From the NCBI GenBank assembly GCA_964646435.1, contig CAZYEJ010000004.1, positions 15,191-79,190 of the forward strand: 64,000 nt of DNA, in the 5' to 3' direction. Position 1 is the first letter of the stretch, and every line of letters begins with the position of its first letter. Of this stretch, positions 35,395-43,487 are shown one piece after another. The translations under genes and the position numbers were made by a program. Source of the stretch: UBA3076 sp964646435. GTDB taxonomy: Bacteria > Desulfobacterota > Dissulfuribacteria > Dissulfuribacterales > UBA3076. The notes under the pieces were generated by a model. That model saw nothing but the letters and a program-made list of their open reading frames with translations, was not told where the DNA came from and made no database searches.

Positions 35395-35671
35395 TTACGA
35401 TCCTCTTAAGTAACCGGCTGGGGCGGAAAGCCACTGTACGCTGTGCGGGAATAATAATCGGCTCTCCATTAACAGGGCTGGTCCCTCTGCGTGCTGATTT
35501 TTGCACGCTGCGCAGAGTACCAAACCTTACAATCTTCACTTGATCGCCATTGATCAGTGATGCCTTGATTTGGCTGAAAATCTCATTGACCAGTTGCAGG
35601 CTGACACGCATGGAATAGCCAAGTTCATTGCTTACTGTCTCCGCGATTTTCCGCTTGGTCAAGGCCCCCAT
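35357..35671 (-). CDS. ihfA: Integration host factor subunit alpha
   Basis: The 104-residue HU/IHF protein starts MGALTKRKIAETVSNELGYS and contains the DNA-arm motif (GTLRSVQKSARRGTSPVNGE, then PIIIPAQRTVAFRPSRLLK). It bends DNA as an IHF heterodimer and would assist the sigma-54 activator type found at 26322. Its start overlaps the pheT stop (TGATG), which is the classical pheST-ihfA arrangement and decides alpha over HU. Confidence 0.93.
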   Translation of the reverse strand: MGALTKRKIAETVSNELGYSMRVSLQLVNEIFSQIKASLINGDQVKIVRFGTLRSVQKSARRGTSPVNGEPIIIPAQRTVAFRPSRLLKRIVNARKGEEILPDR

Positions 35672-38115
35672 CAGTCCCTCAGCTTTGCCTTATAGGATTG
35701 AAGAATAGAGCGAACTATTGGATCATGGACTTCTGAGACCTCATGGTCTGAGAGTGTATGATCCAAAGCCCTGTATGTAAAGTGCATGCCTATGCTCTTT
35801 GAGCCTTTTGGAACAGGTTTTCCCCTGTAAATATCAAAGATCCGCACTTCTTCAAGAAAATCCGGGGCTTGACCGGAAATATATTCCAGGAAATCTTGAG
35901 CCGAAAGCCTGTCCTGGACAATTACTGCAATATCCCTCTCCACAGCAGGATACCTGGCAAGAGGAGTGAATTTAAGCTGCCGGGACGCGGCTGTTTCTAA
36001 AGCATTAAAAGAGAGTTCAAAAACAAATACCGGCCCGTTTATATCCCAAAATCCCAAAACATTCGGATCGATTTGCCCAAAGCTGCCCAGGATGAAATTT
36101 TCCCCACATACTATACCGGCTGAAGTACCTGGCAGGTAAAAAGGAGCATCCGGTGTCTCTAATACGGTTTTCCACCCGGAGATCCCAAGGGCCTGGAGCA
36201 ACCCTTGCAGCACTCCTTTTAAATCAAAAAGATCTACCTGCTCCTTCGGCCATGACCATGATTCAGGATAGCGCGCCCCTGTGCACAGGGCGACTATTCT
36301 CTGTTCTTCAAGAGGAAGTTCACCTGTTCCATTTGCATAAAATACAGTGCCGATCTCAAAAAGTCCGAGGTCCATGTTCCGCCTCGCCTGGTTTCTGGCT
36401 ACTGTCCCCATCAGCGAAGGGATGATACTGGTCCTCATTACTGACTGATCATCGCTCAAGGGGTTCTGCACACTTACCATCTGCATCCTTGGATCATTTT
36501 TGCCCAGACCCAGTGCCTCTATTTCCTCCGGTGACATAAAACTATATGAGATCACCTCGGTCATGCCCTGAGATGAAAGAATATTTCTTATCCTGTGAAC
36601 AAGCCCTTGAGACGGTTCCGGGGCCCTGGCGGCAATTCCGGCCCTTGGCGCCAAAGTCGGTATATTGGGAAAGCCGTGGAGTCTGGCTATCTCTTCTACC
36701 AGATCTACTTCTTCTTTCAGATCAAGACGGTATGTAGGCACCACCCCACTGATCTTTTCATCCCCTATATGTGTAAGCTCAATACCAATCCTTTCCAAAA
36801 ATTTGGCTATCTGCCCGGACTCAAGCCCTGTGCCAAGAAGTTTGTTGGCCCTTTCAGGACGCAGAGACAGATATCCGGGTCTATAGGGCCTTGGATAAAC
36901 ATCATTAATTTCTTCGACCAGACAGCCGCCGGTTACCTGACCAATAAGCTCCACTGTCCTGTAAAGTGCACTTATTACCCCTTCCGGGTCAACACCCCGC
37001 TCAAACCGGTATGAGGACTCTGTAATAGTTTTAAGGGCCTTGGATGTCCTTCTTACCTGCGTTGGAGCAAACCAGGCGCTTTCAAGGAGTATGCGCTTTG
37101 TGTTATCATTGACTTCGGTTTCAGCCCCGCCCATGACACCGGCCACTGCCACCGGCCTCTCCGCATCTGCAATGACCAGCATATCCGGCCGGAGTTCTCT
37201 GTCCTTTCCGTCAATGGTCTTTATCTTTTCTCCAGGCCTTGCCGTCCTGACTTCAATAGCCGGTCCTGTGAGCATATCCAGATCAAAGGCATGGAGCGGT
37301 TGTCCAAGTTCGATCAATACATAGTTGGTTACATCCACTACATTGTTTATCGGCCTGATTCCACTGGCCTGCAATCTCATAGCCATCCAGTGAGGTGAAG
37401 GACCGATCCTGATCCCTTCCATTACGGCAGCCGTATATCTGCCGCACAGGTCAGGGGCTTCTATGGAAATGGGAATTGGGTGATTTGGTGATTTGGTGAT
37501 TTGGTGATTGGGTGATTTAGGGATTGAGTGATTGGGTAATTTAGGGATCGTCAAGGGGATGCCGTATATGGCGGATACTTCCCTGGCGACTCCCAGGACG
37601 CTGAGACAGTCAGGACGGTTTGGCGTAACGGCAATATCCAGGACCCAATCACTCAGGCCCAGGACGTCCACAAGTGCATTCCCCGGCTCGCATCCAGGGG
37701 TCGATTCCAGTATGAGGATTCCTGTTTTATCATCGCCGATATCAAGTTCATCCTCTGAACATAGCATTCCATCAGAACGTATTCCATAGATATCAGAAGA
37801 CTCCACGGTCGTACCGTTGGACAACACGGTCCCGGGCCTTGCCAAAACCACCAACCGCCCCCTTTCTACATTAGGGGCCCCGCAGACCACGTCAAACTTC
37901 TGTTCGCCGGCGGTTACCGTGCAGACCTGCAAATGCGACGCATGAGGATGGGGGACGATCTCCTCAACCGAGCATACTACGACCGGAGCAAGACCTTTGT
38001 AGGCAGGCTCTATCTCCTCTACTTCAAGACCGGCCATGGTGAGATCTTCTGCCAGGGTCTCTACAGGCACTGTAAAATGTACAAATTTTTTGAGCCAGGA
38101 GGTCAGGATTAGCAT
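35671..38115 (-). CDS. pheT: Phenylalanyl-tRNA synthetase beta subunit
   Basis: The 814-residue subunit carries the tRNA-binding EMAP-like domain near the N-terminus (VVCSVEEIVPHPHASHLQVC), B3/B4 editing (TITESSYRFERGVDP), B5 and the C-terminal anticodon-binding FDX-ACB fold. At residues about 190-215 there is an insertion of repeated SPNHQIT-like units. It is encoded by a run of GGTGATTT units at 37471-37548, in a surface loop of the B1 region. It overlaps ihfA and follows pheS by 16 bp. Confidence 0.95.
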   Translation of the reverse strand: MLILTSWLKKFVHFTVPVETLAEDLTMAGLEVEEIEPAYKGLAPVVVCSVEEIVPHPHASHLQVCTVTAGEQKFDVVCGAPNVERGRLVVLARPGTVLSNGTTVESSDIYGIRSDGMLCSEDELDIGDDKTGILILESTPGCEPGNALVDVLGLSDWVLDIAVTPNRPDCLSVLGVAREVSAIYGIPLTIPKLPNHSIPKSPNHQITKSPNHPIPISIEAPDLCGRYTAAVMEGIRIGPSPHWMAMRLQASGIRPINNVVDVTNYVLIELGQPLHAFDLDMLTGPAIEVRTARPGEKIKTIDGKDRELRPDMLVIADAERPVAVAGVMGGAETEVNDNTKRILLESAWFAPTQVRRTSKALKTITESSYRFERGVDPEGVISALYRTVELIGQVTGGCLVEEINDVYPRPYRPGYLSLRPERANKLLGTGLESGQIAKFLERIGIELTHIGDEKISGVVPTYRLDLKEEVDLVEEIARLHGFPNIPTLAPRAGIAARAPEPSQGLVHRIRNILSSQGMTEVISYSFMSPEEIEALGLGKNDPRMQMVSVQNPLSDDQSVMRTSIIPSLMGTVARNQARRNMDLGLFEIGTVFYANGTGELPLEEQRIVALCTGARYPESWSWPKEQVDLFDLKGVLQGLLQALGISGWKTVLETPDAPFYLPGTSAGIVCGENFILGSFGQIDPNVLGFWDINGPVFVFELSFNALETAASRQLKFTPLARYPAVERDIAVIVQDRLSAQDFLEYISGQAPDFLEEVRIFDIYRGKPVPKGSKSIGMHFTYRALDHTLSDHEVSEVHDPIVRSILQSYKAKLRD
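37471..37548. repeat. Tandem GGTGATTTG-type repeat inside pheT
   Basis: Eight or so units of about 8-9 bp (GGTGATTTG, GGTGATTGG, GGGTAATTTA) form a degenerate tandem array. They are translated in frame as PNHQITKSPNHPI-type peptide in the PheT chain. Confidence 0.75.
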
Positions 38116-38131
38116 AAGATCACTTTATTAA

Positions 38132-39142
38132 TCAAAACTGGTGAAGGAAACGCAGGTCGTTATCATAAAAAAGGCGGATGTCGTCAATACCGAATCTGAG
38201 CATTGCGATTCGTTCTACCCCAAGGCCGAATGCAAAACCGCTGAACTCTTCAGTATCGTAGCCTACATGCCTGAACACCTCTGGATGCACCATGCCGGCT
38301 CCCAGCACCTCCAGCCAGCCAGTATGAGAACATATCCTGCAACCCTTGCCTTTGCATATGACACACTGAATATCTATTTCCGCACTGGGTTCTGTAAACG
38401 GGAAAAAGCTCGGTCTGAAGCGTACCAAGGTATCCGGATCAAATATCTGTTGGACAAAGGCTGTCAATACCCCCTTGAGACCGGCAAAGGAGACATCCCT
38501 GTCCACCATAAGCCCTTCCACCTGATGGAACATCGGGGTATGAGTTATATCTGAGTCGCACCTGTACACCTTGCCTGGTGCAATTACGCGCATTGGCGGC
38601 CTATACCTCTCCATGGCGTGTATCTGTACGGGAGAGGTATGAGTTCGGAGCAGGACTTTGTCATCAATATAAAACGTATCCTGCATATCCCTGGCAGGGT
38701 GGTCAGGAGGAATATTCAGGGCCTCAAAGTTGTAAAAGTCAAGTTCTACTTCAGGACCATGGGCCACGGCAAAACCCATCCTCTCAAATACAGAACAGAT
38801 CTCATCCATCATCTGGGTGATGGGGTGCAATCTGCCGAGCCGTCTCTGCCTTCCGGGAAGCGTGGGATCCAGTCCTGGAATAAAGGTACGGATATGAACG
38901 CCCTTTAACGCCTCCTTCCGGGCATTGATAGACGCCTCTATCTCCTTCTTGAGCTTGTTGGCCAGTTGCCCGATCTTTGGGCGTTCCTCAGCAGAAAGCT
39001 TCCCTATGGTCTTTAAGACCATGGTCAGCTCCCCTTTACGGCCAAGGGCCCTGACTCTTATATTTTCAAGATCTTCCTCGCTGGACGCTGATTCTATGGA
39101 CTCAAGGGCCTGAGTCCTGATTTCCTCTAGGCGATCCTGCAT
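38132..39142 (-). CDS. pheS: Phenylalanyl-tRNA synthetase alpha subunit
   Basis: The 336-residue class II synthetase catalytic subunit has an N-terminal coiled coil, motif 1 (HPITQMMDEICSVFERMGF), motif 2 (PVQIHAMERYRPPMRVIAPG with FHQVEG) and motif 3 (GFAFGLGVERIAMLRFGI). It is placed 15 bp after rplT in the conserved order. No phe leader peptide or T-box is evident. Confidence 0.96.
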   Translation of the reverse strand: MQDRLEEIRTQALESIESASSEEDLENIRVRALGRKGELTMVLKTIGKLSAEERPKIGQLANKLKKEIEASINARKEALKGVHIRTFIPGLDPTLPGRQRRLGRLHPITQMMDEICSVFERMGFAVAHGPEVELDFYNFEALNIPPDHPARDMQDTFYIDDKVLLRTHTSPVQIHAMERYRPPMRVIAPGKVYRCDSDITHTPMFHQVEGLMVDRDVSFAGLKGVLTAFVQQIFDPDTLVRFRPSFFPFTEPSAEIDIQCVICKGKGCRICSHTGWLEVLGAGMVHPEVFRHVGYDTEEFSGFAFGLGVERIAMLRFGIDDIRLFYDNDLRFLHQF

Positions 39143-39157
39143 ATATCCGGTTCTTTA

Positions 39158-39508
39158 TCAGGCGCTCTTTGCAGTTTCTACAAGGGAGGAAAAGGCATTG
39201 GAGTCTGTCACTGCAATATCGGCAAGCATCTTCCGGTCCACAGCAACCCCTGCCTTGGTTATACCTTTAATGAAATGGCTATAGGACATGCCATTCAGCT
39301 TGCAGGCCGCGTTGATGCGGATTATCCACAAGCGACGAAACATGCGTTTCTTGGTCCTGCGGTCTCTGTAGGCATAGCATAGGCCCTTTTCCACAGTCTC
39401 CTTGGCCTGTTTGAAACAGAGACGTCTGGCACCCCTGTAGCCTTTGGCCATCTTGAGTATCTTCTTGCGACGACGATGGGCCTTAAAGCCCCTTGTAACC
39501 CGTGGCAT
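39158..39508 (-). CDS. rplT: 50S ribosomal protein L20
   Basis: The 116-residue protein starts MPRVTRGFKAHRRRKKILKM, the L20 signature, and is complete. In many bacteria L20 represses the infC-rpmI-rplT operon. Unusually, about 190 bp including the N gap separates it from rpmI. Confidence 0.97.
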   Translation of the reverse strand: MPRVTRGFKAHRRRKKILKMAKGYRGARRLCFKQAKETVEKGLCYAYRDRRTKKRMFRRLWIIRINAACKLNGMSYSHFIKGITKAGVAVDRKMLADIAVTDSNAFSSLVETAKSA

Positions 39509-39570
39509 TTTCTTTCAAGCTCCTCTTAATTTCTACTAAGGAATGTACAATAAATAACTTGAACAAATTA

Positions 39571-39580
39571 NNNNNNNNNN
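39571..39580. other. Assembly gap (10 N)
   Basis: Ten undetermined bases mark a scaffold join of unknown true length between rpmI and rplT. A repeat adjoins it (39581-39650), which is the likely cause. Confidence 0.99.
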
Positions 39581-39650
39581 TCTTCTTCGTTGCTCGTCGA
39601 TCACATAACCCATTATGTTCGCTCCTCGCGCCTTGAATACAACAAAAAAT
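39581..39650. repeat. Interspersed repeat beside the assembly gap
   Basis: Read on the minus strand it is AAGGCGCGAGGAGCGAACAT then AATGGGTTATGTGATCGACG then AGCAACGAAG. This kind of GCGAGGAGCGAA ... GACGAGCAACG unit around a small palindrome (CATAA-TGGG-TTATG) is a frequent interspersed repeat type. It sits in a place where rpmI and rplT are normally adjacent. Confidence 0.55.
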
Positions 39651-39699
39651 CCTATTATTTTTTTTGTTCAACTTATTTATCTCCCGCTCCTAAGCGCAA

Positions 39700-39897
39700 T
39701 CAGATAAAAGGCGTCATCCGTTTAATTGACTTGACCCTTGTCTCGGAAATCTCCGTCTCTTTTCTCAGGCTTCTTTTGCGTTTTCGTGTCTTGGAAGTCA
39801 AAATATGGCTCGATCCCGCCTTTCTATACATGAACTTTCCTGTCCCTGTCTTTTTGAAGCGCTTGGCAGCAGCGCGTCTGGTCTTCATCTTTGGCAT
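39700..39897 (-). CDS. rpmI: 50S ribosomal protein L35
   Basis: The 65-residue basic protein starts MPKMKTRRAAAKRFKKTGTG, the L35 signature. It follows infC in the usual order; normal length. Confidence 0.97.
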   Translation of the reverse strand: MPKMKTRRAAAKRFKKTGTGKFMYRKAGSSHILTSKTRKRKRSLRKETEISETRVKSIKRMTPFI

Positions 39898-40002
39898 AAT
39901 TATTTATCCTTTATTCTGCGGAAAGACCGCAGATGGCACGAAAGCCATACTCGTCTATAGCGAGTTCACAAGCAAAATTAATAACCCCATCAGGGTCTTA
40001 GG

Positions 40003-40521
40003 TCAATCCTTTTTAGGGGCAAGTATTGTGTGCATTAACGGACCTTGCTTGACAGGAACATTCTCGGAGACAGCGATTTCGGACATCTCTTCCACAATTC
40101 GTTTTAGCAAGGCATACCCCAATTCTGGGTGGGCGTTTTCCCGGCCTCGAAACCTCACAGTAACCTTTACTTTGTTCCCATCACCAATGAACTGCCTTAT
40201 TCGCCTCTTTTTTACATCAAGGTCATGTACGTCCGTTCTTGGACGCATTTTGATCTCTTTGACTTGAATAATAGTCTGTTTTTTCCGGGCTTCCTGGGCC
40301 TTTTTGCTTTGCTCGTACTTGAATTTTCCATAATCCATGATTCGGCAAACCGGTGGCTTGGCATTCGGTGCCACCTCCACAAGGTCTAATCCGACATTTT
40401 CCGCTTTAGCCAAGGCTTCATTCAGAGCTACCACCCCGAGTTGATTTCCATCCTCACCAACGAGCCGTATTTCCCGGGCCCTGATCCGATAATTTACATT
40501 GACTGGAATTTCTCTTGCGAT
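40003..40521 (-). CDS. infC: Translation initiation factor IF-3
   Basis: The protein is about 172 residues: N-domain (NYRIRAREIRLVGEDGNQLG), linker (YGKFKYEQSKKAQEARKKQ) and C-domain (VTVRFRGRENAHPELGYALL). The best start is an ATC at 40521 (AREIPVNVNYRIRA follows), because AGGGGGTG stands about 7 bases before it and no ATG or GTG fits the family N-terminus. The first conventional alternative is TTG at 40542, which would add an atypical tail. Rare AUU/AUC starts are the known basis of IF3 autoregulation. Confidence 0.9.
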   Translation of the reverse strand: MAREIPVNVNYRIRAREIRLVGEDGNQLGVVALNEALAKAENVGLDLVEVAPNAKPPVCRIMDYGKFKYEQSKKAQEARKKQTIIQVKEIKMRPRTDVHDLDVKKRRIRQFIGDGNKVKVTVRFRGRENAHPELGYALLKRIVEEMSEIAVSENVPVKQGPLMHTILAPKKD

Positions 40522-40571
40522 ACTACACCCCCTGTTTTCCAAGTGCGCCCTTCGGGCGAGCTATTAAGCTA

Positions 40572-42521
40572 TTAACAATTAAAGATTTCCCTGCACTCTT
40601 TTTCCACCAGGGCAATAAAGTCATCGACAGACATGGCTGTCAGTTTCTGCCCCTTTCCGGTACGAGGGCTTACGGTCATGTCAATTATTTCCTGATCACC
40701 GACTATCAGCATGTAAGGGACCTTGTCAAGCTGGGCCTCTCGGATTTTTTTGCCCAGTTTTTCATTTCTGATGTCGGCTTTTGTCCTGACTCCTGCGGCC
40801 TTTAGCTTTTTTGTAACTGATCCCGCCCACTGATCCTGTCTGTCCGTTACTGTTAAGACAATGGCCTGGACAGGAGCCAACCAGAGAGGAAAAGCCCCTG
40901 CATAGTGTTCAATCAGCACGCCGAAGAACCGCTCCAAAGAACCAAGCAGTGCCCTGTGTACCATAATCGGCGTATGGGGCCGACTGTCTTCCCCTATATA
41001 ATGCATATCAAATCTCTCAGGGAGGTTAAAGTCAACCTGGATGGTCGAACACTGCCATGAACGATCCAGGCAATCCTTGATCTTGATATCAATCTTGGGG
41101 CCATAAAACACACCTTCGCCGGGATCTATTTCATAGGTCAACCCCTGCGCCTCAAGTGCTTGTCTGAGCGCATCGGTTGCACGCTCCCAATTTTCATCCG
41201 AGCCTACAGACTTGTCAGGACGGGTGGAGAGATATATCTCATATCGCTCAAAGCCGAATACTCTCAGGACATACAGGGTCAAGTCAAGGATTTCGTGAAT
41301 TTCCTTGGTGAGTTGGTCCGGCCGGCAAAAGACATGGCCATCGTCCTGGGTAAATCCCCTGACCCTCATGAGCCCGTGCAAGGTGCCTGTCCTCTCATAC
41401 CGATAAACAGTACCCAGCTCGCACCAGCGCAGAGGAAGTTCCCTGTAACTGCGTCGCCGGGAGTTGTAGATCGCTATATGAAAGGGGCAGTTCATTGGTC
41501 TTAACTGATAGCTGACCTTGTCAATCTCAATGGGGAAATACATGTTCTCACTGTAAAAATCCAAATGGCCGCTGGTTTTCCATAGGTCCCTGCGGGCAAT
41601 ATGGGGAGTGAAAAGCATGTCGTAATCCCTCCGTAAGTGCTCATCGCGCCAAAAGTCCTCAATGACCTTGCGGATAATGCTTCCCTTGGGGTGCCATAGA
41701 ATAAGCCCGGGGCCGATCTCTTCATGTATGGAAAAAAGGTCCAAATCCTTGCCAAGACGCCGGTGATCCCTTTTCTTGGCCTCTTCCAGACGATTCAGGT
41801 GTTCTTTCAAAGATTTTTTATCAAAAAACGCCGTGCCGTATATGCGCTGGAGCATCGGCTGGGTTTCATCCCCCTTCCAGTATGCCCCTGCAAGGCTGGT
41901 GAGCTTAAAGGCTTTCAAGTAACCTGTATGAGGGAGATGCGGCCCTCTGCACAGATCCATGAATTCTCCCTGGCTGTATATTGAGACCTCTTCTTCCCCT
42001 TGATCACCCAGTTCATTCAGGATCTCAAGCTTGTATTTTTCTCCAAGTTTCTCAAATCGTTTCCTCGCATCATCCAGGGATATATCTTCTCTTGATATGG
42101 CCTGAGATCTCTTTACGATCTCCTTCATCCTGGTTTCTATTTTTTCCAGGTCTTCCGGGGTAAAGGGCCTCTGGTAATCAAAATCATAGTAAAACCCTTT
42201 TTCTATTGCCGGACCTATAGCTAATTGTACGTCTTGAAAAAGTTCCTTAACGGCCTGGGCCATAATATGTGCGGCAGTATGCCTCAACACCTCAAGGGTA
42301 TCATCATCACCGGGCAATACGGCCTCTATTCTGCAGTCGTGTGTAAGGGGCGTAGAAAGATCTTTTAATTCCCCGTCAATCCGGACAAAAATTGTCTTTT
42401 TTGACCTGTTCTTGCTGAGCACGCCAGCCAGGAACTCAGAAGCAGGAGTTCCGTCTGTAACCTGTTCTGTGTTCTCACCATCAAATGCTACAGTGATGGC
42501 ATCTGTTTCAGTCTCTGTCAT
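40572..42521 (-). CDS. thrS: Threonyl-tRNA synthetase
   Basis: The 649-residue enzyme has an N-terminal TGS domain, the editing domain (VLRHTAAHIMAQAVKELF; the CRGPHLPHTG motif with zinc/editing residues) and the class II core (RPMNCPFHIAIYNSRRRSY, GVFYGPKIDIKIKD) and anticodon domain. It is first in thrS-infC-rpmI-rplT-pheST. A terminator-like hairpin lies between the tRNA-Val and this gene. Confidence 0.96.
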   Translation of the reverse strand: MTETETDAITVAFDGENTEQVTDGTPASEFLAGVLSKNRSKKTIFVRIDGELKDLSTPLTHDCRIEAVLPGDDDTLEVLRHTAAHIMAQAVKELFQDVQLAIGPAIEKGFYYDFDYQRPFTPEDLEKIETRMKEIVKRSQAISREDISLDDARKRFEKLGEKYKLEILNELGDQGEEEVSIYSQGEFMDLCRGPHLPHTGYLKAFKLTSLAGAYWKGDETQPMLQRIYGTAFFDKKSLKEHLNRLEEAKKRDHRRLGKDLDLFSIHEEIGPGLILWHPKGSIIRKVIEDFWRDEHLRRDYDMLFTPHIARRDLWKTSGHLDFYSENMYFPIEIDKVSYQLRPMNCPFHIAIYNSRRRSYRELPLRWCELGTVYRYERTGTLHGLMRVRGFTQDDGHVFCRPDQLTKEIHEILDLTLYVLRVFGFERYEIYLSTRPDKSVGSDENWERATDALRQALEAQGLTYEIDPGEGVFYGPKIDIKIKDCLDRSWQCSTIQVDFNLPERFDMHYIGEDSRPHTPIMVHRALLGSLERFFGVLIEHYAGAFPLWLAPVQAIVLTVTDRQDQWAGSVTKKLKAAGVRTKADIRNEKLGKKIREAQLDKVPYMLIVGDQEIIDMTVSPRTGKGQKLTAMSVDDFIALVEKECREIFNC

Positions 42522-42543
42522 TGGTTTCTCTGTTCAAAGCAGA

Positions 42544-42588
42544 AAAAGGCATCTTTGCCCTTTGAAATGGGCGCAAAAAGATGCCTTC
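42544..42588 (-). terminator. Hairpin terminator/attenuator between tRNA-Val and thrS
   Basis: On the minus strand AAGGCATCTTTTTGC and GGGCAAAGATGCCTT pair (with a GGGC/GCCC extension) around a short loop, and TTTTTC follows the second arm. It would end the tRNA transcript, or act as an attenuator for thrS read-through. Confidence 0.7.
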
Positions 42589-42625
42589 TAAAAAAATCTC
42601 CGGGATAAGGATAGAAAACAGGCAC

Positions 42626-42700
42626 TGGTAGGCACGGGCGGGATTGAACCGCCGACTTCTACCGTGTCAAGGTAGCGCTCTCCCCCTGAGCTACGCGCCT
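42626..42700 (-). tRNA. tRNA-Val (anticodon GAC)
   Basis: The minus strand folds into a full cloverleaf. Acceptor arms are AGGCGCG and CGTGCCT, the D-arm contains GCTCAGGGGGAGAGC, the anticodon stem-loop is CTACCTTGACACGGTAG with GAC, and the T-loop is GGCGGTTCAATCCCGCC. CCA is encoded. Length is 75 nt including CCA. Confidence 0.95.
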
Positions 42701-42717
42701 TCCCAAAATTCTTTAAA

Positions 42718-42723
42718 ATTATA
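42718..42723 (-). promoter_or_regulatory. Possible -10 box for tRNA-Val
   Basis: A perfect TATAAT on the minus strand ends 17 bases before the tRNA. No good -35 is seen at normal spacing, so only the -10 is suggested. Confidence 0.4.
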
Positions 42724-42951
42724 CAAAAATCTGTCCTCAAAGCGTTGAAGTTGATAACAAGATTTACCAGGGGTGTCAAGGGAATTGAGTAGGTCAAACC
42801 AAGGCCTGAATCAATAAAGTTATCCAATAATCAAAAGGCATTGGAAGAAAAATATACTTCCAAAGCATACTATATTTTACAACGACCTTGACCTGGGCTC
42901 AAGCTGTCCATACTGTATTTTTATGGAAACTGATTTAATTTAAGTAAGCTG

Positions 42952-42982
42952 AAGTTCAGGATGAGCCTCTTGCAAAAGGCCC
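42952..42982 (+). repeat. AAGGATGAGCC palindromic repeat, copy 1
   Basis: GAGCCTCTTGCAAAAGGCCC, an imperfect palindrome preceded by AAGTTCAGGAT, lies 22 bp before the start of the BCAM0308-like gene. It is closely matched by 47416-47447. Confidence 0.6.
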
Positions 42983-43004
42983 GATAGGTAATTGGAGACA
43001 TAAT

Positions 43005-43487
43005 ATGGACAAAAGTCGTTACGCTAGAAGGGACAGGTTAGTCAAAGAAAAACAGCATGATACTTACAAAGAATCGGGGAAATGGCCGGAGCCGACAATG
43101 TGCACTGAATGTAAGGCCCTTTTCCTGGACGGGCGGTGGTCCTGGAAAAAACCTCCTGTTGATTCCAACAGGGTAATCTGTCCAGCCTGCCAGCGCATTG
43201 CCGACAACTATCCGGCAGGCCATATAGAGATAAAGGGACCATTCCTCAAACAGCACCGCGAAGAAATGTTAAACCTTATCCGCAATGAGGAAAAGCAGGA
43301 GAATGGCGAACATCCTATGGAAAGGATCATGTCCATTGTTGATAAAAAAGATCATACCTTTGTAACCACAACAGGAGTCCATATGGCCCGTCGAATCGGT
43401 GATGCCCTCTCAAGGGCTTATCGGGGTGATCTTGATTTTCAATACGGTAACGCAGAAAAAAGTATAAGGGTCTATTGGCATCGATAG
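43005..43487 (+). CDS. BCAM0308-like zinc-motif protein
   Basis: The 160-residue cytoplasmic protein has two CxxC pairs (CTECKALFLDGRW and CPACQRIAD) that should bind zinc, and a C-terminal half with MERIMSIVDKKDHTFVTTTG and RIGDALSRAYRGDL. It resembles the BCAM0308 family (NMD3-like zinc N-terminus). Its molecular role is unknown; an RNA or ribosome link is only suggested by the fold. GGAG precedes the ATG, and its stop overlaps the convergent ABC-F gene by 16 bp. Confidence 0.65.
   Translation: MDKSRYARRDRLVKEKQHDTYKESGKWPEPTMCTECKALFLDGRWSWKKPPVDSNRVICPACQRIADNYPAGHIEIKGPFLKQHREEMLNLIRNEEKQENGEHPMERIMSIVDKKDHTFVTTTGVHMARRIGDALSRAYRGDLDFQYGNAEKSIRVYWHR

Noticed and set aside
39590..40267. 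Plus-strand frame of 225 codons
   Set aside because: Antisense to rpmI and infC and begins in repeat DNA beside the assembly gap.
42544..42620. T-box riboswitch for thrS
   Set aside because: The only strong structure is a simple hairpin with a U-run; no T-box core sequence or specifier loop is visible.
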